Shown in pieces: positions 10,473-22,550 of a stretch of 64,000 nt of DNA. This DNA is from Zygnema cylindricum. Lineage: Eukaryota > Streptophyta > Zygnematophyceae > Zygnematales > Zygnemataceae. Below the pieces are notes generated by a model. It was not told the DNA's origin. It was given only the letters and a program-made list of their open reading frames with translations, and did not search any database. Position 1 is the stretch's first letter; every line of letters begins with the position of its first letter. Location of the stretch: NCBI GenBank assembly GCA_037447655.1, contig JBBHKE010000963.1, forward strand, positions 71,896 to 135,895, given 5' to 3'. A program made the position numbers and the translations under genes.

Positions 10473-13400
10473 TTAATTGTCTCCTACTGAGAGAAGGACC
10501 TTTGAGCTGGCATTATCACCAGCTTTCTCCTCCTCCATGGCTTGCTTTGCGAGCTCGTAACCTGCAAAATTCATGGCTCCCAGCGGTGCGATCCAGAAAA
10601 ACCGAGGCAAGGCTCCTTTATAAAGGGCCAGTACTCCCTCACTCGCCACAATTGCTATCCCTGTGCTCACTAATCCCGAGGGTCCCCCGGGGGAGGCGAC
10701 CATCATTCGAGTTTTGATAACATCAAAAGGTGTGGTGCAAACAGCAGCTAAGCCACCGGAGACTCCTCCAACCACAAGTGTTTCCCATGGGGCAAGTTCT
10801 CTCTGCAGAGAGTGGCGAACCACCTGAAAAAAGACTCCAGAGAAATACATTTATTTAACGGAGATAAAAGAAATTACATAGCAGAAGTAACACAATTGGA
10901 CTGCAAGATCCGAGATCCTACAATCCCTGACATTCATTCAAAAGAATAGAAATTTCTTCACAACACTTGATTCGAGATCCCCCGATTCTTAAACACTTAG
11001 CCGAGAGTATTTCAGAAAAGAAATTCCTTCATGACACTTGATTGGAAGATCCGATAATTCTTAACACAGATTTGAAAGTACCAAAGAACAGAAATTCCTT
11101 CACAACTCAGCAATGTCCAGCTACTGAGAGGCAAGAAGTCAGTTCAAAACAAGCTTGATGTGCCCAAGAACACCTTCGACAACCATTGATCTTTTGTTAC
11201 ATACACACAAGGGAAAGGGCGAAGGAGAGGGAGAGAGAGAGGGAAAGCAAGGTGTCTGAGAGGGACAGAGGGAGAGGGAAAGCGAGGGAGTAAGTAGAGG
11301 GAGAGGGAGGGAGAGAGGAGAGAAAATGGAGAGGGACCTGGAGATTTTGGAGGCCTATCCAGTCAAGAACAAAAAAATTTAGGTTATCAAGCTTCCTAAA
11401 CTTCACATAGTCATTCTGCTGGAAAATCCTCCTAAACATTTTCCCCCATAATTTAAAATGTCAGCTACAAAATTAAAAACACCTGCGTGGTTTTTGGTCG
11501 GCAACTTAATGTCAAGACTAATCATTTGCCTACAGCCTTCAAATTCTGGCTTATAAATCGAAATTAACCCAAAAAACTGCTTCTTATTTCCAATCACTCA
11601 TGATATTCTTACCTTCTTAGCCTCTTGATAAATGAGAAGCCCTGCAACATAGAAAGGGACTTCTCTGCAAAGCGTCGCCGTTGTCCCTCGAAAGAACCCC
11701 GTTGGTCCCTCCTGTCTGAGAGTTCCCTGTACAGCCTCCACAACATTGGGATACATTCCCGCCTGAAGCCGTTGCTTGAGGACTTCGCAGGGAATTCGAA
11801 GCCCTGTGCCAAGGACAGTGCTGCACAGTGAAGCCATCGGTTGGACCTATCCACACGCAAAAATGAACACCGTACATCATAATTCTGATTAAGAAATATG
11901 TAACGTAGGGTTTATTTCAATTTACGTAGGAGCGACATGGACAATTTCAACGCTTACCAAATTAGCATTAAGAAATAATTAACACTATTGACATCACCGA
12001 ATTTGTGCACTGTGTTATAAGATTTCATGAGTTTTTGGTTTAGATGGTCTGGAGAAAGTCTGGTTTCACTGGTTAGAATGTGTGTTTATCATCTATGCAG
12101 ACTGTTGATAATACACAAGTATTATAGAGAGTTCACAGGGGGTTCACAACACAAGTTCTATAGAGAGCTGTCAAGCAACTGGCTAAAGAGAGGAAGAGCC
12201 TTGAATGTTTGGAGCTGGTCTCGCAATTGAGGCATTTTTTAAACATGACTATTGATGCTTCAAGTAGCTCGGTAAACAAACAAATAAATAAAATACCATC
12301 CGAGTCTACAATTCTTTTCAAGTTTTGAACTAAGGAAGCACAAAGAATACAGCAGGACAAGCTAAAGGAGCGCAATGCTTTGTGCACAGCACAGAAAAGG
12401 ACAAAAATGCTTCGACAGGCAAGCAGGTTTCCAATAAAATATCTCAAACTCCATATCTAAGTGGCGTCTAGGACATGTTATGGACATCATTAGTGAAAGA
12501 GACGGCCATGCTACGGGACAAGAATTGTTCTCTGATAAAAGATCAGAAGAGTCCTTTTCATTCCCAGAAACACAAGTTCCTTCAAGACAACCACAGGAGA
12601 TCCATAGCTTTGAGCTCTTTAAGCTGGATATCTCAATTTTCCAATCAATAGCTTCCGAACAAGTGCAAGGTACCACCATGTAAGGAACAAAAGAATGCGC
12701 TCTTCAAAAAGCTTTGGGAGAGCTGCACCTGAAAGTCTGTCAGCTCCGGGACTAAGTGTTGGAGGAATAGTTTTGTAGCTTCAAACACACCTGTTCTTAA
12801 GCCATGACTGCAACAACACAACAGCTTAATTCTTGTAAGACAGAATGCGTTGGTAAAGGGAAGGAAGCGAGAGAGGAAAGGTGAGGGAGAAGGAGAGGAA
12901 AGCTGAGGTACAAGGACAGGGAAGGTAGGAGAAAGGGAGAGGGAAAGTAATGGAGGAGAGGGAAATTGAGCAAGGGGGAATGCTGGTACTCTACAAAACT
13001 ACAGACGTCAATCACGTTCTGTGGGCATGTTCTATCCAGGATGCTCTTTTCACGATTATACTTAATGATTTAATCAACAGCCATAAGTCTTTGTTTGGTA
13101 AGAAGCATATCCCATTTAGGCATCTAAAATAGAATCAGTGTGCAAGAGGGAGTCGTTCAACGTAAACATTACTGGGCCAATACCATGTGCTGGGCTTCTT
13201 ACACTTCTTACCTTGCAAATTGCCCAATAATGGCTGGCACCGATCCTCTATAAAGACCCTCAAGTCCAATCTTGGGAAGGCCCCGGATCACCTCTCCTAA
13301 TGAAACTGGCGAGGCTTGAACTCTTGTCTGTTTCCGCCCAATGCCCAACAACAGTGAGACAAATACAATGGAAATCCCGGTAATCAGGACAGAGTAGACT

Positions 13401-16400
13401 TCCAATAAAAGCCGTAAAAGCTGGGATTCTTTGCCGAGTTCCTCCCTTGAATAGTATGTACAAAGTATGTGCAGAATCAGATAAACTACATAAGACCTCG
13501 TAGTACAACCCGGTTTATCCGATTTAACGAAAAATGTCTACAGTGGAGCAACAAAACCAAGTCTAGTGAAAGCTTGTCGGAAAACGACAAAGCAAAAAGA
13601 AGGTCAGCTGGTTCGGATGATGTACGCCGCACTTCTAGATGTGTAACTGTCAAGTGTTACAATGGATTGCAAACAAACAAATATAGAAATTGTGGTCACC
13701 AACTTGTTAATTTCCCCACACCTAAGGAATACATGCCTTCGTCCATTTCTAATTTTCAGCTTTTCAATGAGCTGAATTTTCCATTTATCCATGAATCCCA
13801 ATTCCTATTTTCACTTTTGTAAGACCTAATGTTGCGTACCGGCATCAGTCATAAACCAACTGCTGACCAACTAAATAGCCTTTTACAATCGCATTTTTCG
13901 TTACTTTGGTTTATAACAGGAAGACATGAACTTGTCATAAAACATTACTTGGTCATGAAAACCTCGTTCGTTTAAAAAGCAAAACAAAAAACACACCATG
14001 AAGGAAAGCCAGGGTTGTGAAAGGCCGCTTCCCCCTCCTCCCCACTTCCCTTTCGCTTTTTCTTCCCACCCAATTATTCCTCTCGTTCACCCATTATCTC
14101 CATGTATTCTCTCCCTCTCCCATAATGAGAGAATTTATGGACGTCAATGGTCTGGGGCTGTACCTTCAGTGTGTCAAGGGGATGCATAATACATGTTGAC
14201 AGTCCTGAGGCTAGTCCTCCTGCCAAAGCAGATTTTAAAACACTTCCAGCTGGAGCAGCAACAGGAGGAGCCATAGGAACGACTGTGGCCGCTTCAAACC
14301 ACACCATGCTGTTCAATAGATCATAAAACAACAAAAAAACAGCATGACAGTCGTCATAAATATGACAAAATAAACAGCACGAGAGTCGTCATAAAACCAG
14401 CAAGGAACAGCAAGAGAGTCTTTCAGACAAAGGCAGGCCTTGCCTGCGACAGAACTTTCTGACGAAGAATTGAGCCACAAATCATGTGATCAAAAGAAAA
14501 AAATGTTAAGCAAAGCATGGTTAGTTGCATACCTAGGATCTCTATCCAGGCGTTCCGGAGGCAGAAGCAGCAAAAAATTTCGGAATTGCCCATAGGCAAC
14601 TTGACCTCTCTCCATGTCTACATTCAAATACTGCAACATGGCTCTGGCGTTATCCTCTGTGGCCGGTAAACCTGCTCTTTTTAGGGACGCCAATACCTGT
14701 CACCAGGGCAAGTGGTATTGCTTCACCCAAAAGAATCAAAACTCTGGTCGACTCCTGGAAAAACCATTTTCATCCTCTGAAGAAGGTGCATAACTTGTGG
14801 CAGATGTGCTCGTGGTCTTTATTATTCTGGAATGTATATAAGATATGCAAGGAATGAAATTACGTTGCTATCTATACTTAAGTTTGTTTATTCTCTTTAA
14901 TTTTTTATGTGTATCTCGTTTATTTTTTTTCTTTATCGGTATTGAAGAGGCAAAAAGTAGGAGGAACATGTGCCAGCAGTAAAGAAAATCAAACTCAGGA
15001 ATAATAGCAAACAAAGCCTGGAAGCAAAAACAAGCAAGCAAGTTCCCATCGTTTTCTCACATTAACAAAACAAGCAATCTAAAACTGCATTGCACCTGGC
15101 TCTTCTGGAGAGTGCCCGACGCACTAAGGTCGAGAGAATTGAATGCTCGTAGCATTGTTGCCTCCTTTTGCTCCATCAGCACCTGGAACTCCTCCCAACC
15201 AAAGGACTGCAAGAACCAATTACGGCGTGTTCGTCTCAAAAACGCGCGTGCATATCTGACTGGAAGCCTACGCTTCTTCATCGCAATCTCAAGATCTTCA
15301 AGGCGCACTTGCCCGTCTCCATCAGCATCTAGTTCTTCAAATAATTTTCTGCCTGCAACTCCCAAAAACCAAAAAAAATCTAAATTATATTTAACATAAT
15401 GAAATGTTGGCAGTGTTTACCCTTATGGCGAGTGATACCTGGTCTTAATAACAAGCGAGGAATAGACTGAAGTATCAACAAATTTTCCTGAACAGCTCCT
15501 CTGTTCATGCCGTCTTCTTGAAAGCCGTAAATCCACTAATTTTAAACCTACGCTCTGGATACCGCCTCAAAAAAGACATGAGCAAAAGATTTTAAAATTT
15601 TCAAACACATTAACAGACAGGTTTAAACTGAAAAAAAAGTGACAGGATAGCAGGCTGCACAACCAGAATTTAAGCAAAGAGGCTCTGGATGGCAACATGC
15701 CCGCCTAGTATTGTTCTTAATTTCAGGCTGAGTCAGGATATCAACAACCACCAACCATCTGATTTTATCACAATGAGCAGCATAAGTACCCGTGTGTGGT
15801 ATACAACATAAGAAACACAAGGATGTACTAGAATCTGATGATTGTTTAACAATCCTACATATGCACAGGACTTCCAGATCATTGGTTGCTCCAGGCTTTC
15901 AAACTTTTGGCTTGCTCTACGATCATACATTGTAAACATGGACTACGAAACCAAGGACACGGGTCTTTATTAGCAGATTAATGGAAGAATTGTCCTTGTC
16001 CGTAGAACCCTATACCCCATTCAACCTAGAAAGAAAAAAAGGAGAAAAGTCAGACAAAAGAATTCCCAGGAAATCCCTTACAACCGCATTTGTCTCAATT
16101 GTAAATAATTGAGTAATCCATCTGTAAAGGAAAAACGGCAGAAACGCGCCCTGCATTAAGGCTTATCCAAATAACAGGAGCGATTTTTCTGAGACGAACT
16201 ACCACAAGCATAAACTTTTTCACGAATCTTCCAAGATATATAGCCCATAAAACAGAAAACACATCTTCTGGAACTGAGCTCACAAATTCTGGCTTAAAAG
16301 ACTAAGTCAGGGTGATGAAGAAAAATCAACGAAGTCTACAAACAGCTGCCAGATACATTACATTGCTACAAATGCAAAGGGCCCTAAATTAACCACTGCG

Positions 16401-18034
16401 ACATCTTCATGAACACAATGAACATTCCCACACTTCTCCAGTATTAGACTTGCCTACACTTCTCCAGTATTGGACTTGCCTAATTAGCATCCATTCGAGA
16501 ACGTCCAGGACAAAAAATGTAGTCAAATATATTTTTGGCCGGTTCTCTTGTTTGCACCTTCAGCTGCGTGTTTGGACCATGGCAGGCTGTGTTCAGAGAG
16601 TGCATTGCTTCTCAACAATAGCGACAATGGTAGGACATATGTTTAAAATATTTCTGGCTTATGCTAGCAGAGAATAACAGTAGCAAGGCAATACAAAATT
16701 TATGTATGACCAATTTTCCACTTCCAAAATCTGGTTCAATAAAATGAATGCCAGGAATAATATGCCCCGTAATGTGCTTGCTTGGTAGAGTCAGCGAAAG
16801 CTAATCAACCATTGCAAAAGGAATAACACAAACCTTCAAATTCTGTGTAACGAAAAAACTCCTGAACAGATGAAAGTTTTTGCTTGTCTGGAAAATCCTG
16901 AGGAGATCGTCCCCAATGAACTACCTTCTCCACAATTTCACCGAAGGAAGAATTTGGGAAAGATGACCGCAAATACTCCATCTGTGGCCGCAATTTTTCT
17001 ATCTCTGGCACGACCGGCAGCTTAAAACCTTTCAGCAAAGGCCTTTGACCTTTTCCCTGAGAGTCAACATGAGGCAGCTTTTGAGGAGGTATAACGTCCC
17101 CTTGGACCGTTGTTGTAGGTCTTTTGCTTTCTCCTACACTTTCTGGTTTCACCATCGCAGCTTCCTCCACATCGCTCCGACCATTGGGAAGCACTATAGC
17201 TTCCCGAAAATCTCCTGTCAATCTTGCGAAGGGGCTTGAATGGAGAAAGTACCTTCCATTGCGGATGCTTTGGGATTTACGGTTCAAGTCGGAGTCAGGA
17301 TCCTCCTGTGCAGGAACTTGCCTATTTTGTGAAATGCTGATTATATTTCCATGGCTTCTTGAATCCACTGAGCATCCTTCGTCTCTGAATTCCCTAAAAG
17401 ATTTTGTAGTAAAACCCTCTGACGACGAACCAGCACAGGATGGTAAGCATTTATTTCTATCCACAAAGTCTCGATTTCCTTTCCTATCTATGGCTTCCGA
17501 ATCCGCCAGTGACGAAGGTAACAGTTCCAGCAATAAATAGTCGACCAGCTTTGGCCACCCATGGCTGGAAGGAGGATTCAGAGCCTTTCTTCCTTGAGAA
17601 TCTGGTTGACAATGTGGACAGTGATCTTTAGACCTTTCTCTTTCTTTCAATTTGCTTGTACATGAAATTGGCAAATCTATCCACTTTTTGCAGTCTATTC
17701 TATCTATAGGAACAGGAAGGCAGATATAGCCATACGACGGTCTGTGAACTGAAATACGACTAGCGTTATTTTTGTTGCCTTCCTTATTATTGTAAAGCTT
17801 AAAGCTCGGTGGGGACAGACTGGAATTTGCCTGCGATCCTTTGTCACATATTTCCTGCATTGCTTTGCCATTAGGTGAACCTTGTCCCTTGAGAGCCTCA
17901 ACTTCCAGCTCTTGATTGGTAAGGTTTTTATCTGTCACTTGACTTCTGGTACTTAAGCGCTGCAAACCTACTGACCAACAAAAAGAGACATTGGCACCGC
18001 TTCCACAAGAACCTTTTGATCTTTTGATCCCCAT
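10473..18034 (-). CDS. SAMTL: EF-hand mitochondrial carrier, SAMTL-like (intact copy)
   Basis: Mitochondrial carrier family (SLC25) protein of the plant S-adenosylmethionine-transporter-like type (Arabidopsis At2g35800); an organelle inner-membrane transporter. Eight exons (minus strand): 18034-16834, 15352-15096, 14696-14533, 14308-14164, 13327-13212, 12807-12729, 11846-11613, 10823-10473. Phases match throughout; 2,547 nt, 848 aa (Arabidopsis about 823). Residues 1-400 are a poorly conserved hydrophilic region ending in the conserved SVQEFFRYTE. An EF-hand loop DADGDGQVRLED starts at D409. Three carrier repeats carry the signature prolines: HPLDTLK (583-589), IPCEVLK (672-678) and TPFDVIK (763-769). 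The long open frame continues upstream of 18,034 to 18,304, but its first codon there is TTG, so the first true ATG (18,034) is preferred. Substrate by homology only. Confidence 0.93.
11215..11330. repeat. Purine-rich simple repeat in SAMTL intron
   Basis: A GGGAGAG/GAAAG-rich tract in the last intron. It recurs at about 27,187-27,300 in copy 2 with length changes. Confidence 0.8.
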
Positions 18035-18491
18035 TCTGAAACTATTACTTTCTACGCAGTTCCATAGAACTGCTAGACAATGGATCAAATATTCAGTTTC
18101 ATATGGACGGTGTGAATGCCAGGCGAAACTATGCAAGAGATGGAAGCCATAACTTAGGACTAGTGTTTTGAGGGAAGATATTCCCTTGGTGACAACACGT
18201 GGCGTGAAGAAGATAGCGGACGGAAAAGATGTTCTTGTCACGTCACGCCACGTCGGGAGAAGGCCTCGCCAGCGTGGCGGAAAAAGAGTATATTCGAGAG
18301 CCAATGGAAAGGTGGAGGACAGGGGGGAAGGACCACGCTGGAAAGCGCAGCAGCCTTACCCCTTGTGCTGTAAACCGAAGCAAATTCCAGTTAGAAAAGG
18401 GGTTGAAGAAAACAGCGCAACAACGAGTGGTCGAGGAAACGTTGTCGTCACCGAGTTCGAGGAAAGATAAAAAAAAAACATATGTTTGAAC

Positions 18492-18948
18492 CATAGTTCA
18501 AAAGTAGGCGTTTTTTGGTAGGCCTTTTGTAGGCCGCCTTTAGCGTAAGTTGTGTTACGGGCTTTCCATGTGATCTTCTTAGATCGCTACTTTCATCAGC
18601 GACCGTCCGATCGTCCGAATCTGACGATAGTCCTATCGTAAGTTGTGTTATGGGCTTTTCATGTGATCTTCTTAGATCGTTACTTTCATCAACGACCGTC
18701 AGATCGTCCAAATCTGACGGTTTAAATAAAAAGTCGCTCAAAACTCACAGAAAAAGATTTTTTTGTCCGATTTTTTTTTCAAATTTAGACATGACGTTTA
18801 ATTCTCTATCGATCCATGTGCAACTCAACCCTGTTACTATTTTATTTCATTTTGCGGCCAATACAATATGGGTCTTAAGGCCATATTGTATGTTTTGCAT
18901 ACAATAGGCATATTGTATGGGCGTACGGTCACCTACTTTTGAACTATG
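18492..18948. mobile_element. hAT-like non-autonomous element CATAG-A (457 bp)
   Basis: Terminal repeats CATAGTTCAAAAGTAGG and its exact inverse lie at the two ends, flanked by the 8-bp direct repeat GTTTGAAC (18,484-18,491 and 18,949-18,956). The paralogous segment at 36,062 reads CATATGTTTGAACCAGAG without the element, so this is a verified insertion after the segmental duplication. No transposase. 8-bp duplications are a hAT hallmark. Confidence 0.88.
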
Positions 18949-18956
18949 GTTTGAAC

Positions 18957-20307
18957 CAGAGATCAAAAATGTTTTAGTGCGCCTGTAATATATGGAAAAG
19001 GTACTAGAATGGGTTTAGTGCGGAAAAAGGCCACATAATATGCACTTTATAATTGCAAAAGTCAAAGTACAGTTTAGTAAACGGCATGAATAGCACATCA
19101 ATAGATTCGAAATTGGACATTTTAGATTTTTCAATTTTCTTTAATCGGCTGATGTAATTCAGGTTTTGACATAAATTTTAGGGATAAACTATAATTTAGA
19201 TTGGAGCCGACGGACACATCAACAAAAATAGCGTGACCTTTGATTCTTTTATTCTCTAAATTTCTATGGGTTCAACACTACAACTGTACTGTATTATAGC
19301 TTGACTTTTATTCTCTTTTTGTAATTGTAACCACGTCACACATTAGGGCAAAGAGCTATTACCAGCGTTACGCTAATGTTAGGACAGATGAATGTCAAAT
19401 TTTTTGACGCGACAACGAACATTGAAGCCTGACTCTTGTAGTTGACACGATCTTAATAGAGCCGCCGTTGCATTGCCGTATTATAAACAACTGCATGTGT
19501 TTTCTTATGAATTTACAAAACATAATGTAAAATCTATGTTTTTGACGATCCGTGGTTTAAACTTACTTGTAGCTTTAGGTTTAATATGTCGCCTTTTCTA
19601 TACATGGGATATTGTGATCTATGCTTTTGATGATCCGTGGTTTAAACTTACTTGCAGCTTTAGGTTTAATATGCCGCCTTTTCTATATATGGGATATTGT
19701 GCAAACAAAAACAAACTGCAATGTATTGCGTACAATACGCATATGTTAGCTGGTGGAACACACTGTAGTGTTGGCATCAATGGTTTGACGTCAGTTGCCG
19801 TGATTGTCAACGTCATGCACCTTCAACTTGTTCGTACAAAATCCTATGCATAAGACAAAATTCTATTACTGTTGACAGCAAAAAATGACCTATTACAGCC
19901 GGGTATGCCCGGGGTAGTCACGTAGACCTAAAAAGATCAACGGACTACAGTAAGCACAAGATTAGCATTTAACCCCAAAAATTAGGTAAATCTTGCAAAA
20001 ACAATAATGGTGTGTATCGAACATATTTTCCTTTGATTTTACGCCCTTCTATTTCATTACTATAGTTGAGAATCGTTAGGTTGCAATTTTAACGATTTTT
20101 AAGTGTTCGTTATTTGATATTAGGGTGCGTCTCCATGTACTTGAAACTTAGAGAATTTACTCTGTCTTTTAGCGCAAATCCGGCGGACCCGGGTTTCAGG
20201 TGTCCCTATGTGTACCAAACGAAGTCGTCACTTTCAGGCGTGACAATTTTATACGTCGACAATGCCCGTGACGGCTGTCGACAGTGTACAATCTGTGATG
20301 ACACACC
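18957..20307. repeat. Duplicated non-coding flank ('region A'), copy 1
   Basis: Non-coding DNA matching 36,062-40,793 once the insertions there are removed. It contains an ~84-bp local tandem duplication (about 19,537-19,704, unit beginning TTTGACGATCCGTGG) that copy 2 lacks. Confidence 0.8.
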
Positions 20308-22550
20308 AAATTGTGAAAAATATTTGTGAACGTCACATAATATTGTGTGACATTTGTAAACGTTCATCCTTCCAACACTCTGCCATGGAGGATGTCATGG
20401 CCGAAGAAGTGTCGTTTCCGCGACCTTTCCTATACGGTTGCCGTATTGGCAAATTATACGCGCTTTGAAACCTTGTTCTACCTCATCTGCAGGCTGCATA
20501 GTGAGGTAAGATGCAAAGGAGGCAACTCCCTCTCCAATTCCACTTTAGCATCAATACCTCACAATCTTTTTTTCCTCCCTCACAATCTTATCAATGATGA
20601 AGTTTAAATAAGAGAATGTGAGGCTGCGTGAGAGAGCCGGCGCGTGCGACTTGCTTGGCGCCTTAAGAGATTTCTCACGATTTAGTCAAATGGCATCGGA
20701 ATTTTCAAACCCCTGAATTGAAAACCTCCTTACTAAATGAAACACAACAAAACAAAACAAAATGTGTACTTTGATGGACGCAAACGGACAAAAAATAACG
20801 AATACCGTACCTTTCGCGGTCGATTGACTTCGTTTGAAATTTGTGTAAAAAATTTACACATACGAATACGTGTTGCTATTTTTTTTCCGAAAATACATTT
20901 TTTTAAAACACATCTTCCCTGTGTTTTTTAAAAAAAGTTTGAAGATGACGTTTTTTGGCGTGGTCGTGGGTTAAATAACACAAGACAACAACGTGTAGCA
21001 CATCCTAAATTCGATGATCACGCAAATTGTACTTTCTATTTTTTTCTTTTTTATTACGGTTGAAACTTACGCGGTATGGCTCTAAGTTTTATAGTAAAGG
21101 GGAAAAAAAAAACTTACTTAGGCACATAGAGACGGACCATTACTGTAGGTTTTTTTTGTTTACTTCAAATAAAAAAATTGATTTCTTCTTATCTATTCAC
21201 CAACATGTCAAACTATTCAGATTCAATTTATTGTTTGATCTCACACCGCCTCAATTAATAATATGTACGGACATCCGATGCGCTGTACTGTTGTCGTATT
21301 TTCGAATTCCCTGATGCGGTGTGCCAATCCCGTATGCCGCCGACGTCATGCCACTCAGTTTTTTACGAAACACTCCTACTCAAAATCATAGTTAATGTTT
21401 GATGGCCAATCTCTATCTATTGTCGTGTGTGGATAAAAATCATCCTTTCTAATGGATGAAGCGAGTGAATGTTGTTGCTTATCTTATAGTAAAGGGGGTG
21501 TCCCCATTGTTGTCCTTGGCCTATTTTAGCCATGGATTACCCACGGAAGACACCCACAGACTACCTCAAAACAGCTGTGTTTCAGACAACACACATTACT
21601 CCACAATAGCCAAAAACAGTTGAAACTACACCAGTATGTACTATATCATAAACACTGTAATATCTCAAAGTTACAGCCAAATCCACCAAGGCATCCAAAA
21701 GATATGAGCTGCAGAGTTTCCCGAAAACATCTGACAGCTTACCAAACTAATCAGGTAGACTCCTCACATAATTCTACAGAAACAGCAGAACAGAATCAAA
21801 CTACACAACCATATATTTTCTATATCATAAAACATACACACAAAGTTTTATATCCAGATGTCAATCAGAGTGATCACACTGACAGGTCAAAGATGCAGAA
21901 AAACAATCTGCCATTACTTTGATAAATTCAGCTGATAATCAAAAGTATTGTAAGTCCTACAAGTTATACTTACTCTACTGATTCCTACGCTAATCCTAGA
22001 GCTACACGTGTCACTACTTTAAGAGTGAAATACTATTTTATAATGCGCTAAACTACAAACAGATGTTTCTCAAGTATTTACAAATATTTGTCTGTACAAA
22101 AAAGTGTTAACGATGCTTAGTCATTTTGTGGTCCCCGAGTGAATCACGCCCTTAAAATAGTGTGAATCTCTAATTATATCGGCGGCCGCCGTCCGCACTT
22201 CAAATGTACCATGAACCATTTTTGTCGCAGTGGAATCGTGCCACTTACATCGTGTCCGTACCAAGACTTCGTCCTTTACCATAAATGCCGATAACTGATT
22301 TATTGTCCACTTGCCAAATATGACGTGTCGTACTGTTGCCGTACTTTTCTATAAATTCCGTTTGTTTTATTATGTTACAAATCACACACTTTGTAATGTT
22401 TCACGTCAGATCGCTTTGCGATCTGCCGTCCATTTCAAACGCTTGTTAGCGCCACTCAATTTGACCTTCACTTCACTTTAATATTATCCGTACAATTACT
22501 CCCCCAATCCGCAAATCCATTTGAACCTCCACGTCAAATCAAGGTAGTAC
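20308..22550. other. Spacer between the two duplication copies
   Basis: AT-rich DNA with short ORFs lacking recognisable domains, and no element ends I could pair. Confidence 0.5.

Larger units (their letters stand above)
9917..20307. repeat. Tandem segmental duplication, copy 1
   Basis: This segment (SAMTL-like gene plus ~1.35 kb downstream flank) recurs in the same orientation and order at 25,880-40,793. The left border is near TACTTTCTTT at 9,925 and 25,890. The right border is just after CAATCTGTGATGAC at 20,300 and 40,786. Exons and most introns are near-identical; differences are mainly small indels and transposon insertions. Confidence 0.9.

Noticed and set aside
16450-16677. Plus-strand ORF inside the SAMTL intron, repeated in copy 2 at 32,016-32,246
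   Set aside because: It lies in intron 1 on the opposite strand, has no domain, starts in a short tandem repeat, and its conservation follows from the recent duplication.
18035-18304. Upstream extension of the SAMTL-like reading frame by 90 residues
   Set aside because: The frame is open but the codon at 18,304 is TTG and no ATG occurs before 18,034 in frame; copy 2 has extra bases creating a stop here. The 848-aa start also fits the family length better.
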